Assembly: GCF_037975245.1 (NCBI RefSeq)
Contig: NC_092581.1
Location: 1,750,501-1,814,500, forward strand
Length of the DNA: 64,000 nt
Direction: 5' to 3'
DNA from: Apostichopus japonicus
Lineage: Eukaryota > Echinodermata > Holothuroidea > Aspidochirotida > Stichopodidae
Shown one piece after another: positions 22,870 to 33,739 of the stretch. Positions within the stretch are counted from its first letter, which is position 1. Each line of letters starts with the position of its first letter. Both the position numbers and the translations under genes were made by a program. Under the pieces are notes generated by a model. That model made no database searches. It was not told the DNA's origin and saw only the letters and a list, made by a program, of their open reading frames with translations.

Positions 22870-25150
22870 ATTCACTAGACAATTTACGTAAGTAAAGTAG
22901 GCCTAAGTCACTTTATATCTTCCGACAAAATACTAGACCTAGCTGGTTGGGCCTAATTACTTTCTGGTTAAGGCTAGTACAGTTAGGGTAGGCCTAACTT
23001 AATTGTCTTTAAATTCCTACCAGAGTAGCATACCATAGCCTAGGCTATGCCATCTAGCACTTAACAGTAACAACTAACACATCCTCAAGAAACTCGCAGC
23101 CGGACAAATTAGCTTAGGATGAAAGCTCTCTCTCTTTGCTTTTTCCCCCCTTCATGACAGGCAAGGCCGGCTCCTGTTAGATAATTAATTATTTTTAGGG
23201 GTTGAACTGATGTTTTTCAGGGGAGGAAAGAAAGACGGCTTGGCTGTGGAAAGAATTCATTTAGGTAGTGAAGCAACTGTACGTAGTATTAGTAAATGTA
23301 TCTTGTGATTTAGGAGTTTGGTGAAAGAAAGGAACATATTTCAAAGAGACACTTGTAGTAAATGAAGAAACTGGTAAATGGGAAAACAACGATTTTAGGG
23401 GAGGAACCAAGGAAGGCATACCTAGTATAGGCTAAATTTTCTATATTATTTCATTCCCACAATGAATGCCATACAAGCAAACAACCCATTACCACTATGA
23501 ATTCCACGCATGTAAATTACCCCATGTTCGCATCCAATCCTATGCACACAAACCGACCTATTCACAAACACTTTTTATCTTCCAATCACTGAACAGTTAC
23601 ACAAGTAAGGTACCTGGTCACATTTTCTATTTTCCTTCATACTATCACAACTTTCTTTAGCTTAATACTCTACAAAGAAAATATGCCATCAGAGCCTACA
23701 GAACAACAGTCTCCTCCCTTGAAAATAGTATGTTAGTTTCCTTAACCATGTAATTTTTCACCCTTAACATTACCTTTCTCCCTTAAATCAGTTATTCCAC
23801 TTAAAACATGTATTCTTTCCACATAGCCTAGCCAATATGCCTCCCATGAAAAACCTTAGTTAACTCCCATGAAAATTGTACTTGACTCCCCTATGATGTA
23901 GGGGAGGTAAGTTACTCAACTTTTTAGTGGGAGGAAAATGTTGTTAGGGGAGGGAAAAATGGCCCCAGGCTAGGCCTACCACCAAATGAAAATGGGAAAA
24001 CCTAGGCTAGCCTACCAAAGGGGAGGCTAGATAGAGATGAGGACGAACTAGCCTATCCTAGGTTTCTTATACAAGCAACAGTACTTTGTAAAATGAAATT
24101 CTCAAGCAATTAGGCCTAGCTCTGTGGTCTAATTGATGTTGGTGATGGTTCAAGTATGAAGAAAACTCTCCATGCAAGCTGATGTTACCTAGCGTAGGCA
24201 ACTAAATTGATATATATGTATTAATTTGATATTTTGACCTGAAGCTAGGCTTAACAGTATTGGTCCAACTCTAGGCATATCTTTATCAGATCATAGACTT
24301 CTTTTAATGCCTAAGGCATGATTTTATGGTCGGCAGAACTGTTTCACTGAAACTTTGATTATTATTAAACCGAATTTGAACTTTGCTAAGTTGACCTCTC
24401 ATTGTTGAGTAATTGTCTTTAGTTTGGTTTTTAATTTGAAAACATTGATTGAAAGTTGTGAAGAACACAACTCATGGTAAACACATATTAAGAGTATTGA
24501 GAGATAAGTACAATATATAGTATCTCTGTCCTTGTTGATATAGAATATTACTACACAGGTGCTAGAAGTCATGGAAGCACATGAGGGTTTACCATGAATA
24601 TACCAATATGTTGTTCGTACTTGTGTAATGCTGAAAAGCCAGTTTTCATCTTTGCTAAGTGTACATGTTGTAGCTTAAGTGTCGGTCCTTATATCACTTG
24701 TCAAGTTTCTCGTTTCAAGAATGATGTTTATTTCAGAAATTTTTCAATTTTCCAGTTCTTCATGAATGTGCTTGCCAAGTTTGTTTAAACTAGCACATGT
24801 TGCTCAAAAATTGTTTGGCTGATGAAATGTTCTCAAAATTGTATTGCATTCATTCCTTACTTGACCATTACAGTGAACAATGTGCATCAAAGGAAGTTTT
24901 GGCATTTTATGAAGTGCTCCATAGGTTTGATAGCAATGTCTAGTAAGGTTCATTAATGAGTCATATTACAAGTATTAAAAATAAACAGGCACTTAGTAAC
25001 AAAAAGAGGTACAGTTTATTCATGTTTGTAAACATTTATCGGAAAGGTATGTGCATACGCAAACTGGAAGATGATCTAATGTAAAACTACTAAACAAAAC
25101 TACTAAAATTTATTTGACACCATAGGTATATATACATACTGTATTGCTTT
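22870..25150. other. No recognised gene; AGGCCT-rich single-copy DNA
   Basis: Open frames stay below about 65 codons and none resembles a known family. The first 1.3 kb is dotted with TAGGCCTA-like palindromes (for example near 22903, 22990, 23965 and 24114). Confidence 0.5.
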
Positions 25151-25577
25151 TATATTTGTCTTTACAGCATTGCATTGGCCACACTGCTTCACAAGAAGAC
25201 CCCATGAACTGTGACTGTAACATCCTGCTGGAGGTCTGAGACATTGAAGATTCTGTAATGCTTCCGTTTGGGTATGCAGTTTACTATAGTAACACAGAAA
25301 TATTTAAGCTCTGGTATTCGTTTCGTTTATTTCTGCCACCAAACCACAATGATATTCATTTGTTTATACATAGTTATATCAATGAGGCAGCAGTCAGGGT
25401 TGTTTAGGTAGTCAGGGGAGGGAGGGGAGGAAGGGAGGGAGTGTATAAAAATTAGTCTAGTTGCAATGTCTACAGTATCTGCTTTCCAATGTATGAAATC
25501 TTCTTATCTTTTATAATACTGTCTCAGGTTAAAGAAGAAGATGAAGAAATTGGAAGGAAAATTGTGAGTCTTGGATG

Positions 25578-25605
25578 TCTGTAAAGAAATTGGAGAAAAA
25601 GTAAG
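25578..25605 (+). pseudogene. ABCC exon 3'-end fragment with intact splice donor
   Basis: The sequence aaagaaattggagaaaaagt plus the following aagattcaaggg is a duplicate of the end of the ABCC-like exon at 26955-26985 and its downstream intron (cagtcttgtcctctcaacag etc.). Here the base after GAGAAAAA is G, giving a consensus GTAAG donor. The rest of the exon is not present upstream, so this is a truncated duplication. Confidence 0.55.
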
Positions 25606-25679
25606 ATTCAAGGGAAACAGTGTGAGCCAGTATCATGAACATCAGTCTTGTCCTCTCAACAGTTGATTGTTGTCAAGAT

Positions 25680-27545
25680 CAGTGCTAAATGTAGGAGACA
25701 CGGTGCCTTAGCCTGTTGGAACCAGTCGGTATTTGGTGTGGTCTGTTTTTGTGCTAAACGTATGAGACACAGTGCCTTAGCCTATTGAAAAAAGTCGGTA
25801 ATTGGTGTGGTGTGTTTTTGTGCTAATTGTATGAGACACGGTGCCTTAGCCTTATGGAACCAGTCGGTATTTGGTGTGGTCTGTTTTTGTGCTAAATGTA
25901 CGAGACACGGTGCCTTAGACTGTTGGAACCAGTCGGTATTTGATGTGTTTTTTTTGTGTGCTAAACTACTATTCTTACAGAAAGGCTGAACAAGTTCCAT
26001 GATAGTTTGAACATAGTTACACATTCCACTCATTCCAAGCAACCATGACAACATCAAAATGAAGCTAATTGGTGTCTTAGTTTAGTGGCATGAGATGGTA
26101 ATTAATGTAACTTTTGTGCTAAATTATTGAGACATGGTGCCTTAGTTTATTGGTATTAGTTTTTAATTAGTGTTGTCTGTTTTTTGCCAAATGTAGGAGA
26201 CATTGTGCCTTAGCCTGTTTGAACCAGTAGGTAGTTGGTGTTGCCTGTTTTTGTGCTAAATGTATAAGACCTCAGCCTTAGCCTATTGGAACCAGTCGGT
26301 AATTGGAACCAGTCGGTAATTGGTGTGGTGTGCTTGTATTAAATTGATCAGTTCTGCCTTAGTTTATTGATATGAGTTGCTAATTAGTGTGGTCTGTTTT
26401 GTGCTAAATTAATGAGACCCGTTGCCTTAGTTTGTTGGAATGAATTTGTAATAAATATTTTGGTTGTCTTAAATTGATGATTGTTGCCTTAGTTTGTTGG
26501 AAATAGTTGCCAATTAGTATGGTCTGGGTTGTGGAAAATTAATAAGACATTGTACCTAGTTTGATGGAACGAGTTGGTATTTAGTGAGGTCTTTTTTGAG
26601 AGTTCTTCAAACCAGTGTCCAATAACTTTGATCTGACCATATAATTCCATTTCTTTCACAAAATGCCTCTCTAGAAGAGTACACATCTTTTGCCTCACGG
26701 CTGACAGTTTGGTTGTTAACAGGGTTTGACTTTTTTACTTTTGCTGTTACTTTGAGGAAAAGTGACTAATTTGTTTTGTATTCCTCTCCTTTCATCAGAG
26801 ATCTGTGGCCTATATTGCTCAACAAGCTTGGATCCAAAATGATACCGTGAGAGGAAACGTTCTGTTTGGGAAAGATCTCAACTCCACCAAATACGAGAAG
26901 ATCCTTCAAGCCTGTCCTCTACAGAGAGATCTGGAAGTGTTATCTGGAGGTGATTCAATAGAAATTGGAGAAAAATTAAGTTTCAAGGGAAACATCATTG
27001 TGAGCCAGAATCATTAACATCAGTCTTGTCCTCTCAACAGTTGATTGTTGTCAAGATCAGTGCTAACTGTAGGAAACACGGTGCCTTAGCCTGTTGGAAC
27101 CAGTCGGTATTTGGTGTTGTCTGTTTTTGTGCTAAACCTACGAGACACAGTGCCTTAGCCTGTTGGAACCAGTAGGTATTTGGTGTGGTCTGTTTCGTGA
27201 TAAATTAAAGAGACATTGTGCCTTAGTTTGTTGGAATGAGTAGCTAATTAGTGTGGTCTGTTTGTGCTTAATTGAAGAGGAGTGCTGTGATAATTTGTTG
27301 GTAATTAATGTGGTGTGTTTGTATTAAATTTATAAGTTTTGCCTTAGTTTATTGATATGAGTTGCTAACTACTGTGGTCTGTTTTGTGCTAAATTAATGA
27401 GACCTGGTGCCTTAGTTTGTTGGAATCATTTGAAATTAGTAATTTGGTTGTCTTAAATTGATGATTGTTGCCTTAGGTTGTTGGAAAGAGTTGCCAACTA
27501 GTGTGGTCTGGGTTGTGGTAAATTAAAAAGACAGTTGATTGTTGT
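25680..27545. repeat. ~69-bp tandem repeat surrounding an ABCC exon
   Basis: The unit contains gtgctaaatgtangagacac, ggtgccttagcctgttggaa and ccagtcggtatttggtgtgg. The period is 69 in the first copies (25682, 25751, 25820) and decays toward both ends. The array has two blocks, 25680-26590 and 27050-27545, on either side of the exon at 26799. Short frames on either strand here reflect the repeat. Confidence 0.85.
26799..26975 (+). pseudogene. Isolated ABCC/MRP-type ABC transporter exon (NBD1)
   Basis: After a consensus acceptor (ttcatcag) the frame reads SVAYIAQQAWIQNDTVRGNV, continues LFGKDLNSTKYEKILQAC and PLQRDLEVLSGGDSIEIGEK. This is the classic Q-loop segment of the first nucleotide-binding domain of ABCC (MRP) transporters, just before the LSGGQ signature. 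At the expected donor the sequence is TTAAG instead of GTAAG (compare the duplicate at 25601). The frame then runs through repeat to a stop at 27017. No Walker A exon is recognisable upstream and no LSGGQ exon downstream. I read it as a duplicated, stranded exon. A live exon with a non-canonical donor is less likely. Confidence 0.7.
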
Positions 27546-27817
27546 CAAGATCAGAAAACTCAAAGATGAGCTGATTTGATGGAAAAACACCAGCTAAGCT
27601 GGAAAGCTGCAATATACAGTCAAGGTTAGTCATAAGAAAGAATGGTTCCTAAAAATGTTATATATATTTACTAATGTTTCCACCAGTAAAGTTTCAATCA
27701 CAGCCTAAACTTTGTTGGAATTAGTTGCTAAGTAGTGCTTTATGTTTTGTGCTAAATGTACAAGACTTATTTGGAAGAAAATTGGCTCATTTCTTTTGCA
27801 TTCCTCTCCTTTCCTTA

Positions 27818-27850
27818 GGGTTCTGTGGACTATATTGAACAACAGTTAGC
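27818..27850 (+). pseudogene. ABCC exon 5'-end fragment
   Basis: ttccttag followed by GSVDYIEQQ, then a stop. It matches the first ten codons of the exon at 26799 (RSVAYIAQQ) and the acceptor context (cattcctctcctttc). It is a third partial copy of the same exon. Confidence 0.5.
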
Positions 27851-28149
27851 TTTTTGACATAGCACCACCCCATCATCCTTCACTATGACTTATCCACCAT
27901 TTACAGAATGTACACGTCCTTGGATACCAACACAAGGCTACCGAGTACACTTTCGATTCATAGTGGGTCTCTTCAAAAGGAGTTCCTATTCTTTCCATCC
28001 GCCGTCTTAGGCTGCAGACTAATTCTTTCTGGTAAGTGAAGTCTATGATCAATTTCATTGTATAGAAGCCATTTAAAACCCGTAGGGAGGTGCTGTTTTG
28101 CCAATATGACAACCCCTTACCTACCTATAACCGCCCTCCTAGTCGAAAA

Positions 28150-28820
28150 CCTAAACCTCTCTGATTTTGACATAGACATTAATGACTGGATCCCTGTACA
28201 AAAATAGCAGAAAAAGACAACGTCCAAACTCCGTTGAAATAAACCCATCTCCTAACTCCAAACCAACCACCAAAAAGTCCGCTCAAACAATCATTGTATC
28301 AGGAATCTTACCAGAACTATCAAATAACCCAATAACCCTTGATAAACTAATCAATGAAGAAAAACCAAATGCCATGTTCTCAAATATAAACCGTCTTCTT
28401 AGTAACGACATCCTAATCACCCCCATGACCCTAAATCTGCAAATATCCTCCTGAAACCATGGACGCAAAAGACTAAACTAGGCAACCCCAAACCAAGAAT
28501 CCCCCAAAAAGTAAGACAAAGAAACTTCTCTGTAGTAGCCTGTGGCATAAACCCTGAAATTCAAATCAAAGATATTGAACAAGAACTCAAAGACCAAGAA
28601 TACACCCCAATACAACTAAAAGACTCATTAGTCATGCCACAAACAATCCAACTTGGAAAGTAAAAATAAGGTTTGAAGAACAAGAACCTCAACAATCCCT
28701 AATCAAACAAGAATACCAAGAACCCCCAAATCACTCAATGTTTCAAATGTCAAGTTTTTGGACACGCCCACCATACTTGAAAAAATCAAACCAGATGTCT
28801 CAGATGTTGCGAAAACCAGG
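28150..28820 (+). pseudogene. Non-LTR retrotransposon ORF1 (gag-like) remnant
   Basis: It opens with LSDFDIDINDWIPVQK, shifts frame near 28204 and continues SRKRQRPNSVEINPSPNS and IIVSGILPELSNN. It then shows several more breaks, ending with a CCHC knuckle CFKCQVFGHAHHT in which the fourth ligand position is a TGA stop, and a second knuckle beginning TRCLRC. A K/R/N-rich head and tandem CCHC knuckles mark jockey/CR1-type LINE ORF1, an RNA-binding nucleocapsid protein. Frameshifts and stops show it is dead. The plus-strand orientation agrees with the RT fragment downstream. Confidence 0.65.
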
Positions 28821-28821
28821 G

Positions 28822-30480
28822 TTTTTTTTCACTGTCACCGAGACGACGCTCAATGAAGCTGAACAGGTGGTTGTAGGTTTTTACCCATTTATTTAAACGC
28901 ATGGTTTCAACAAGACCACGATGAAAACTAGAAAGTAAAGATATCAAAACATCAATATACAAACATTGGTGAAATAAACATATGAATTGAACAAATCAAT
29001 AATACATAACATAATAATGCATAATATTTCTCCTTATAAATAATGCACAAAAGGAAGAAGTACAACAAATAACATTTGGTAACATGAAACAAGACATAGA
29101 GAAAGATTGGCGACAATTACAATCTTGATAATTAACTTACAATCGTTACCGGCAAAACCAACAGCACGACAAACTGCGGTGTACAGGGGTTTACATGGAT
29201 TAACTGCGGCTTTCTGGGGTTAACGGCGGCTTTCTGGAGAATGTACAGAATACCAACAAAAAATAACCTCTGGCGAGATATTCTACTCCAGATTCTCTTA
29301 CAAATAAGCAAACAACAAATACACAAAAAAAGGCAATCAAAATAACAGGCACAAGCATACAGCAAAATCACATTAAAGGCAAATATCTATAATGGGATAT
29401 TAAAAGAGATATACAATTACAATATCAAGCCCCTTAATACTTATATAAAACATTGAGAATACTTACATACTAAGGAACAGTGCTACAGGAACACATGCGA
29501 CGCCTCTCTGAACCAGGAGAGGAGTGAAGCATGTGCACCTCACAATACGCAAGTATACATCGATTACGTAAGAAACGGCGGAGAGCGACAGGGACTGTTC
29601 CATTATACATTAGGGGGTTAATACCAATGTAATACTAGACCGAACCCCCACTACGACTTGTACTTGAATTAGTCTATAGGCTACAGTATCAGTAATAGTG
29701 TCTTATACGCAGCTAGTATAGACCTTACACTGTAAGGCTATATTGCATGCTAAACAGTACAGAACTATATTCTTTAGAACAACTACATACCCCACAAACT
29801 GTGGTTTGGTACGTTCCAACTTAGTCGTTTCATCGCGTGGTCAGAAACAGGTTCAAAGGATACAGAAAATGTCACTTTGGAGGTATTATTTTCAACCGAA
29901 ATTACAACTAATTGAATTAATAAAGTCTTCTGAAAGTTACTGAGAAGCATTTTGAGTTAAATCTAACAATAACTCAGGATATCACAATCAAACGAAGACA
30001 ACAACAACACTTCTTGAATGCACATTCAACAACGTGTGCTGAGTACAGTATTGTGACGTCATGTCGATTGAGAACAAAGGGAAACAGAAGGAATATCCCT
30101 GATTTCTTTTTGGTTTGCAATTTGGCGTAAGGTTCTCATTGGTCAATTTAGTTAAGAATCGGTAGAAAACGTGATGAATATTCATAGTTTAATTCATCGT
30201 TTGAACTGGGATTATAGGACTTCGCATGCAAAAGTTACTGTGCAAAAATAGCCCACACAGTGCGGAAAAACTAGGGTTTTCAAGTGTAATCTCATTGCAA
30301 ATATCCTAAAATCACTTTTTTAATTAAAAATTGGCGTAATGTTACTAAAATATATATGGATTAAGGCATACACCACCAGAAAGCTAACAGTTTAAGCTTT
30401 TAAAATGTGGATGGTCCAAAATGATTGACTAAATACACATGAAGATACAGGTCAAAACACACACAAAATGGCTCTTGCGC
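28822..30480. other. Unassigned block between LINE ORF1 and RT remnants
   Basis: The LINE reading frames stop at about 28822 (start of a poly-T) and resume at about 30530. In between, no RT or endonuclease frame is seen, and the frames are short (66-79 codons) and unlike known proteins. Similar agggtttt motifs at both edges (28826 and 30270) hint at a secondary insertion, but no LTR or TIR pair was found. Confidence 0.4.
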
Positions 30481-30509
30481 TACACAGTTAAGGACCCTCT
30501 CTGAGTGCC

Positions 30510-31690
30510 GTGAGCGCTATGTTCAGTTATGCGATGTGGAGAACAAAAATATATCCCTCAAAATCTAACCTAGCCAATTTCTCCATAATAAACTCAAAAT
30601 ACCATAACCATATTTCCAAAATTAATCTTTTCACCACCTCAATCACTGCTACTCCTAATGCAACCTTCCTCGGTACCACTTTTGATAGCAAATTATCGTT
30701 GAATCTACATTGTAACAGAACTGCAGGACGCTGCTGGTTCCAACTTAAATCCATTCAAATCCTCTCACACAAATATAACTTCCCTCCGATAACAATTATC
30801 CAAATCTATTAATCCAAAGTAAAATGATTCTCAGTTACGGGAGCATCACCCTGCTTACCATCTCTAATCCCAATAAACAAATTTTAAACAGAATCCACAC
30901 CACAGCTTATCGACTGGCACTCAAAATCCCTACCTATATTGCTACTTTGTACGTTCACTGTGCAGGAAACACAAAATCTAATTTCACCCGACTTGAAGAA
31001 TTCAACACCAAGTTATACAAAAACAACCTCTAGAACGACCCTTTGATTGAAGACCTCCCCCTGAAATACAAAGTCGCAACTACTCACTACCCAAAAACCA
31101 AACCCTTTCTATATTCACAATTGTTACTACTTAAAGTCTCATTCCATTAAAAAAATCCTTTCCTAAATCAGTCTAGGCCCGACTCCAAGTATACTTATAT
31201 ATACAGAACAAAACAAACAACTCCAACAATGACCGATTGATTAAAACATAAAGTAGCAACCACTCCCTTACCAAACAATAGAAACCGCAACCACTCCCTA
31301 CCCAAACAATAGAAACCGCAACCACTCCCTACCCAAACAATAGAAACCACTCCGTCTCCATAATCCTCAGTACTTAGAAATTCCTCTCCTTTAGAAATCC
31401 CTCCCTAATTGGCTCTTCGACTCCGACCTCGGGTATGATTATGGCTATCCTGTCCAATGTAAATATATCAAACTTCATTTACCAGCAATTCCCTGACTGA
31501 ACATAGACATCTTTTCCAAGAAAACAAAGGGAAAAAAAATGTCTGTTCCATAAAAACAAACTTGTTATCCCCCGTAGGACCTCTCGCCAGGTCAACCAAG
31601 AATTAAACTCCTTTTGACTCGATATCAACAACAACAAAACAAAGCTTTTACTCGAATTAAAAAAAAATGAAACTAATTTCATTTATTTCA
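30510..31690 (+). pseudogene. LINE reverse-transcriptase C-terminal remnant
   Basis: Frames read KIYPSKSNLANFSI, then TPNATFLGTTFDSKLSLN and, after a stop and frame change, SYGSITLLTISNPNKQILNR and HTTAYRLALKIPTYIA. This order (K-x-x-L-x-F; LG-x-x-x-D-x-K-L; YG-x-x; HTTAxR) is the thumb/C-terminal region of jockey-like LINE RTs. Multiple stops follow. The element seems to end near the A-rich stretch at 31658-31670, followed by (ATTT)n. It contains a three-copy 36-bp repeat at 31246-31348. Confidence 0.7.
31246..31350. repeat. 36-bp tandem repeat within LINE remnant
   Basis: Three copies of aaccactccctacccaaaca followed by atagaaaccgc, the first slightly diverged. Confidence 0.9.
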
Positions 31691-31875
31691 TTTCATTTAT
31701 TTATTTTTGTTCTATCTTAACATAAGTATGACATATGACACAGAAGGAGATAAGAAACAAAACTTGTGAAAGGAAGTGTACTAAAAAACCCTATAGGGCT
31801 TGTGGGGTAGTGACACTCCCTAAAAAACTTTATGTGGAAGACATCAAATAGATTTTGGTTTTATTTAATTGATAG

Positions 31876-33724
31876 GTGGAGGTAGAGGAATTGGACACTC
31901 TTGCGCAAGATATCAACGGCTTGAATTGCTCTGCTCAGGCGGCCTCCATTCTAGGTATGTACTTATAATAATATAATAATAATAATCATAATAATAATAA
32001 TAATAATCAATTTACTGTGTTTGGAAAGAAACTTTTTGCTGCTTTGGATGAAGATTAAGGGTTCTTGTTTTTCAAAAGGCAAAGTGCAAGATGGACTATA
32101 TACGAAAGGATGAATACCAAAAATTAAAGAAAAGAAATTGGGTGGGGGGAGGGGCGAATCAGGCAGAGACCATCATGCTACTACCCTGTTAATTTTGTGT
32201 AGGACCCTGGTTAATTTAAAAGGAAGAAATCCCTTTAGTATCCTTGAGTTTCTGAAGGTTTCTTCTTTGGGATAACGGTGGAGAGACATATCGATGTTCT
32301 CTTTTGGGTCTGATCGTCAGGAAAATGCAGATTAAACTGCCGTGTCCATTTGGAACCTGGGAATTGAACCCTGCTACTGGAACAAATTTATTCCATCAGA
32401 GCATAGACAATGATTCAGAGAAATATGGCCTTTATATTAATAACCTGTTGTTTTCTTTCCCAAATTTTTCTCTTTGGTTAAACAATGAGTGAAAAGATTC
32501 ATTCGGTTGGAAGCAGCACCGCCCTTTTTCACCCTTTTTTTGAGGGGAGACCTATTAGCCCTTAGGGTCTGAAAATATTACAATAGGATTATTGTGGTGG
32601 ACAGGATAGACAACAGTTATGTTTGCTTATAGCTGAATGTATGATGTCCAGGGATCACAAGGAAGTATCAAAAGCCCAATCAAAAATGCCCTTTTTTTAT
32701 ACTATCGAAATTTGTCAGAATAAAGAAATTGAAAGCCAAAATATAAAGAGTGGATCTGGCCTTGTAGACTGCGATTGAACCAGTCTCTGTCTTCTACAAA
32801 TAATAGAAAGTGGGTATCCATTTCTATTTGTGACAGCAACAACAAAACATGACTGCAAATTAACAAGTTTTTGTAAACTTTCTTTATTCAGGGATTCAAA
32901 TCTCCAAATTCCACTCCAATATATCCCCCTACTTATGAATTGTCAGGTAGCTCAAGGTAACAAATGTACTACAAAGATGAGAATAGGCCTTATGTGGTTC
33001 CTAAATTGAATGACATTTCTCACAATTAATTGAATTGACTTCCTCCACCCTCCGACTACTTTCACCCATAGAAAATATCCTCCATCCAAGAATACTTTAA
33101 AAAAAAAAAGGCATTGGCTTACCAAGAACCTCTTTGCGTTAATTTTCAGATTCCAATGAACCTTCCATTAGCAAAGGAATGGCGCAACTCAGTCTGAAGG
33201 ACAATCGACCGCTGGTGGAAAGGCTGGACCGGTACAACGCCAACCAGCCGGACCTGGCCGCCAAGCCCAACTTCACGGCATTCCCACCGGACTTTAAGCC
33301 GTCACCGTGTAAACTGCTCTTCTTTGACATAGCTCTGAACCATATAGAGTTACCCTCCTTGGACGAGAAACTGGAACAGAATAAATCGGCCGCGCAGGGG
33401 GGGGGGGTCTGGGTGGGTTCCTGCATAGATGGTGGAGCGGGGGTGAAAAGTAACTCTCGATTTGCTCAGTTTACTGTGTTTGGAAAGAAACTTTTTGCTG
33501 CTTTGGATGAAGATTAAGGGTTCTTGTTTTTCAAAAGGCAAAATGCAAGATGGACTATATATGAAAGGATGAATACCAAACCGTGCAAACCGCTCTTCTT
33601 TGACATAGCTCTGAACCATATAGAGTTACCCTCCTTGGACGAGAAACTGGAACAGAATAAATCGGCCGCGCAGGGGGGTCTGGGTGGGTTCCTGCATAGA
33701 TGGTGGAGCGGGGGTGAAAAGTAA
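31876..33724 (+). CDS. SRP68: SRP68 (signal recognition particle 68 kDa subunit), last two exons
   Basis: Exon 31876-31954 ends ...NCSAQAASIL with a 1-base overhang. The next exon starts at 33150 after TTTTCAG (DSNEPSISKGMAQLSLKDNR). This matches the C-terminal region of animal SRP68, the part that binds SRP72 in the cytosolic signal recognition particle: DNRPLVERLDRY, FPPDFKPSPCKLLFFDIALN, HIELPSLDEKLEQNKS. In the first copy an 11-G run at 33397-33407 puts the tail out of frame, and the frame runs on to a stop at 33515-33517. A second partial copy (33580-33724) has six Gs and ends AAQGGLGGFLHRWWSGGEK, matching the G-L-x-G-aromatic ending expected of SRP68. Upstream exons are not recognised in the window. 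Confidence 0.8.
32012..32121 (+). repeat. Intronic copy of a segment duplicated into the SRP68 terminal exon
   Basis: The ~110 bp starting tttactgtgtttggaaagaa recurs almost unchanged at 33470-33579, between the two copies of the SRP68 terminal coding segment. It has no independent function that I can see. Confidence 0.85.
33302..33724 (+). repeat. Tandem partial duplication of SRP68 terminal exon
   Basis: 33306-33468 and 33580-33736 are near-identical (PCK(L/P)LFFDIALNHIE... through the stop region). They are joined by the copied intron segment 33470-33579. They differ in the G-run length (11 versus 6) and in one codon (CTG versus CCG). Confidence 0.85.
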
Positions 33725-33739
33725 CTCTCGATTTGCCAC

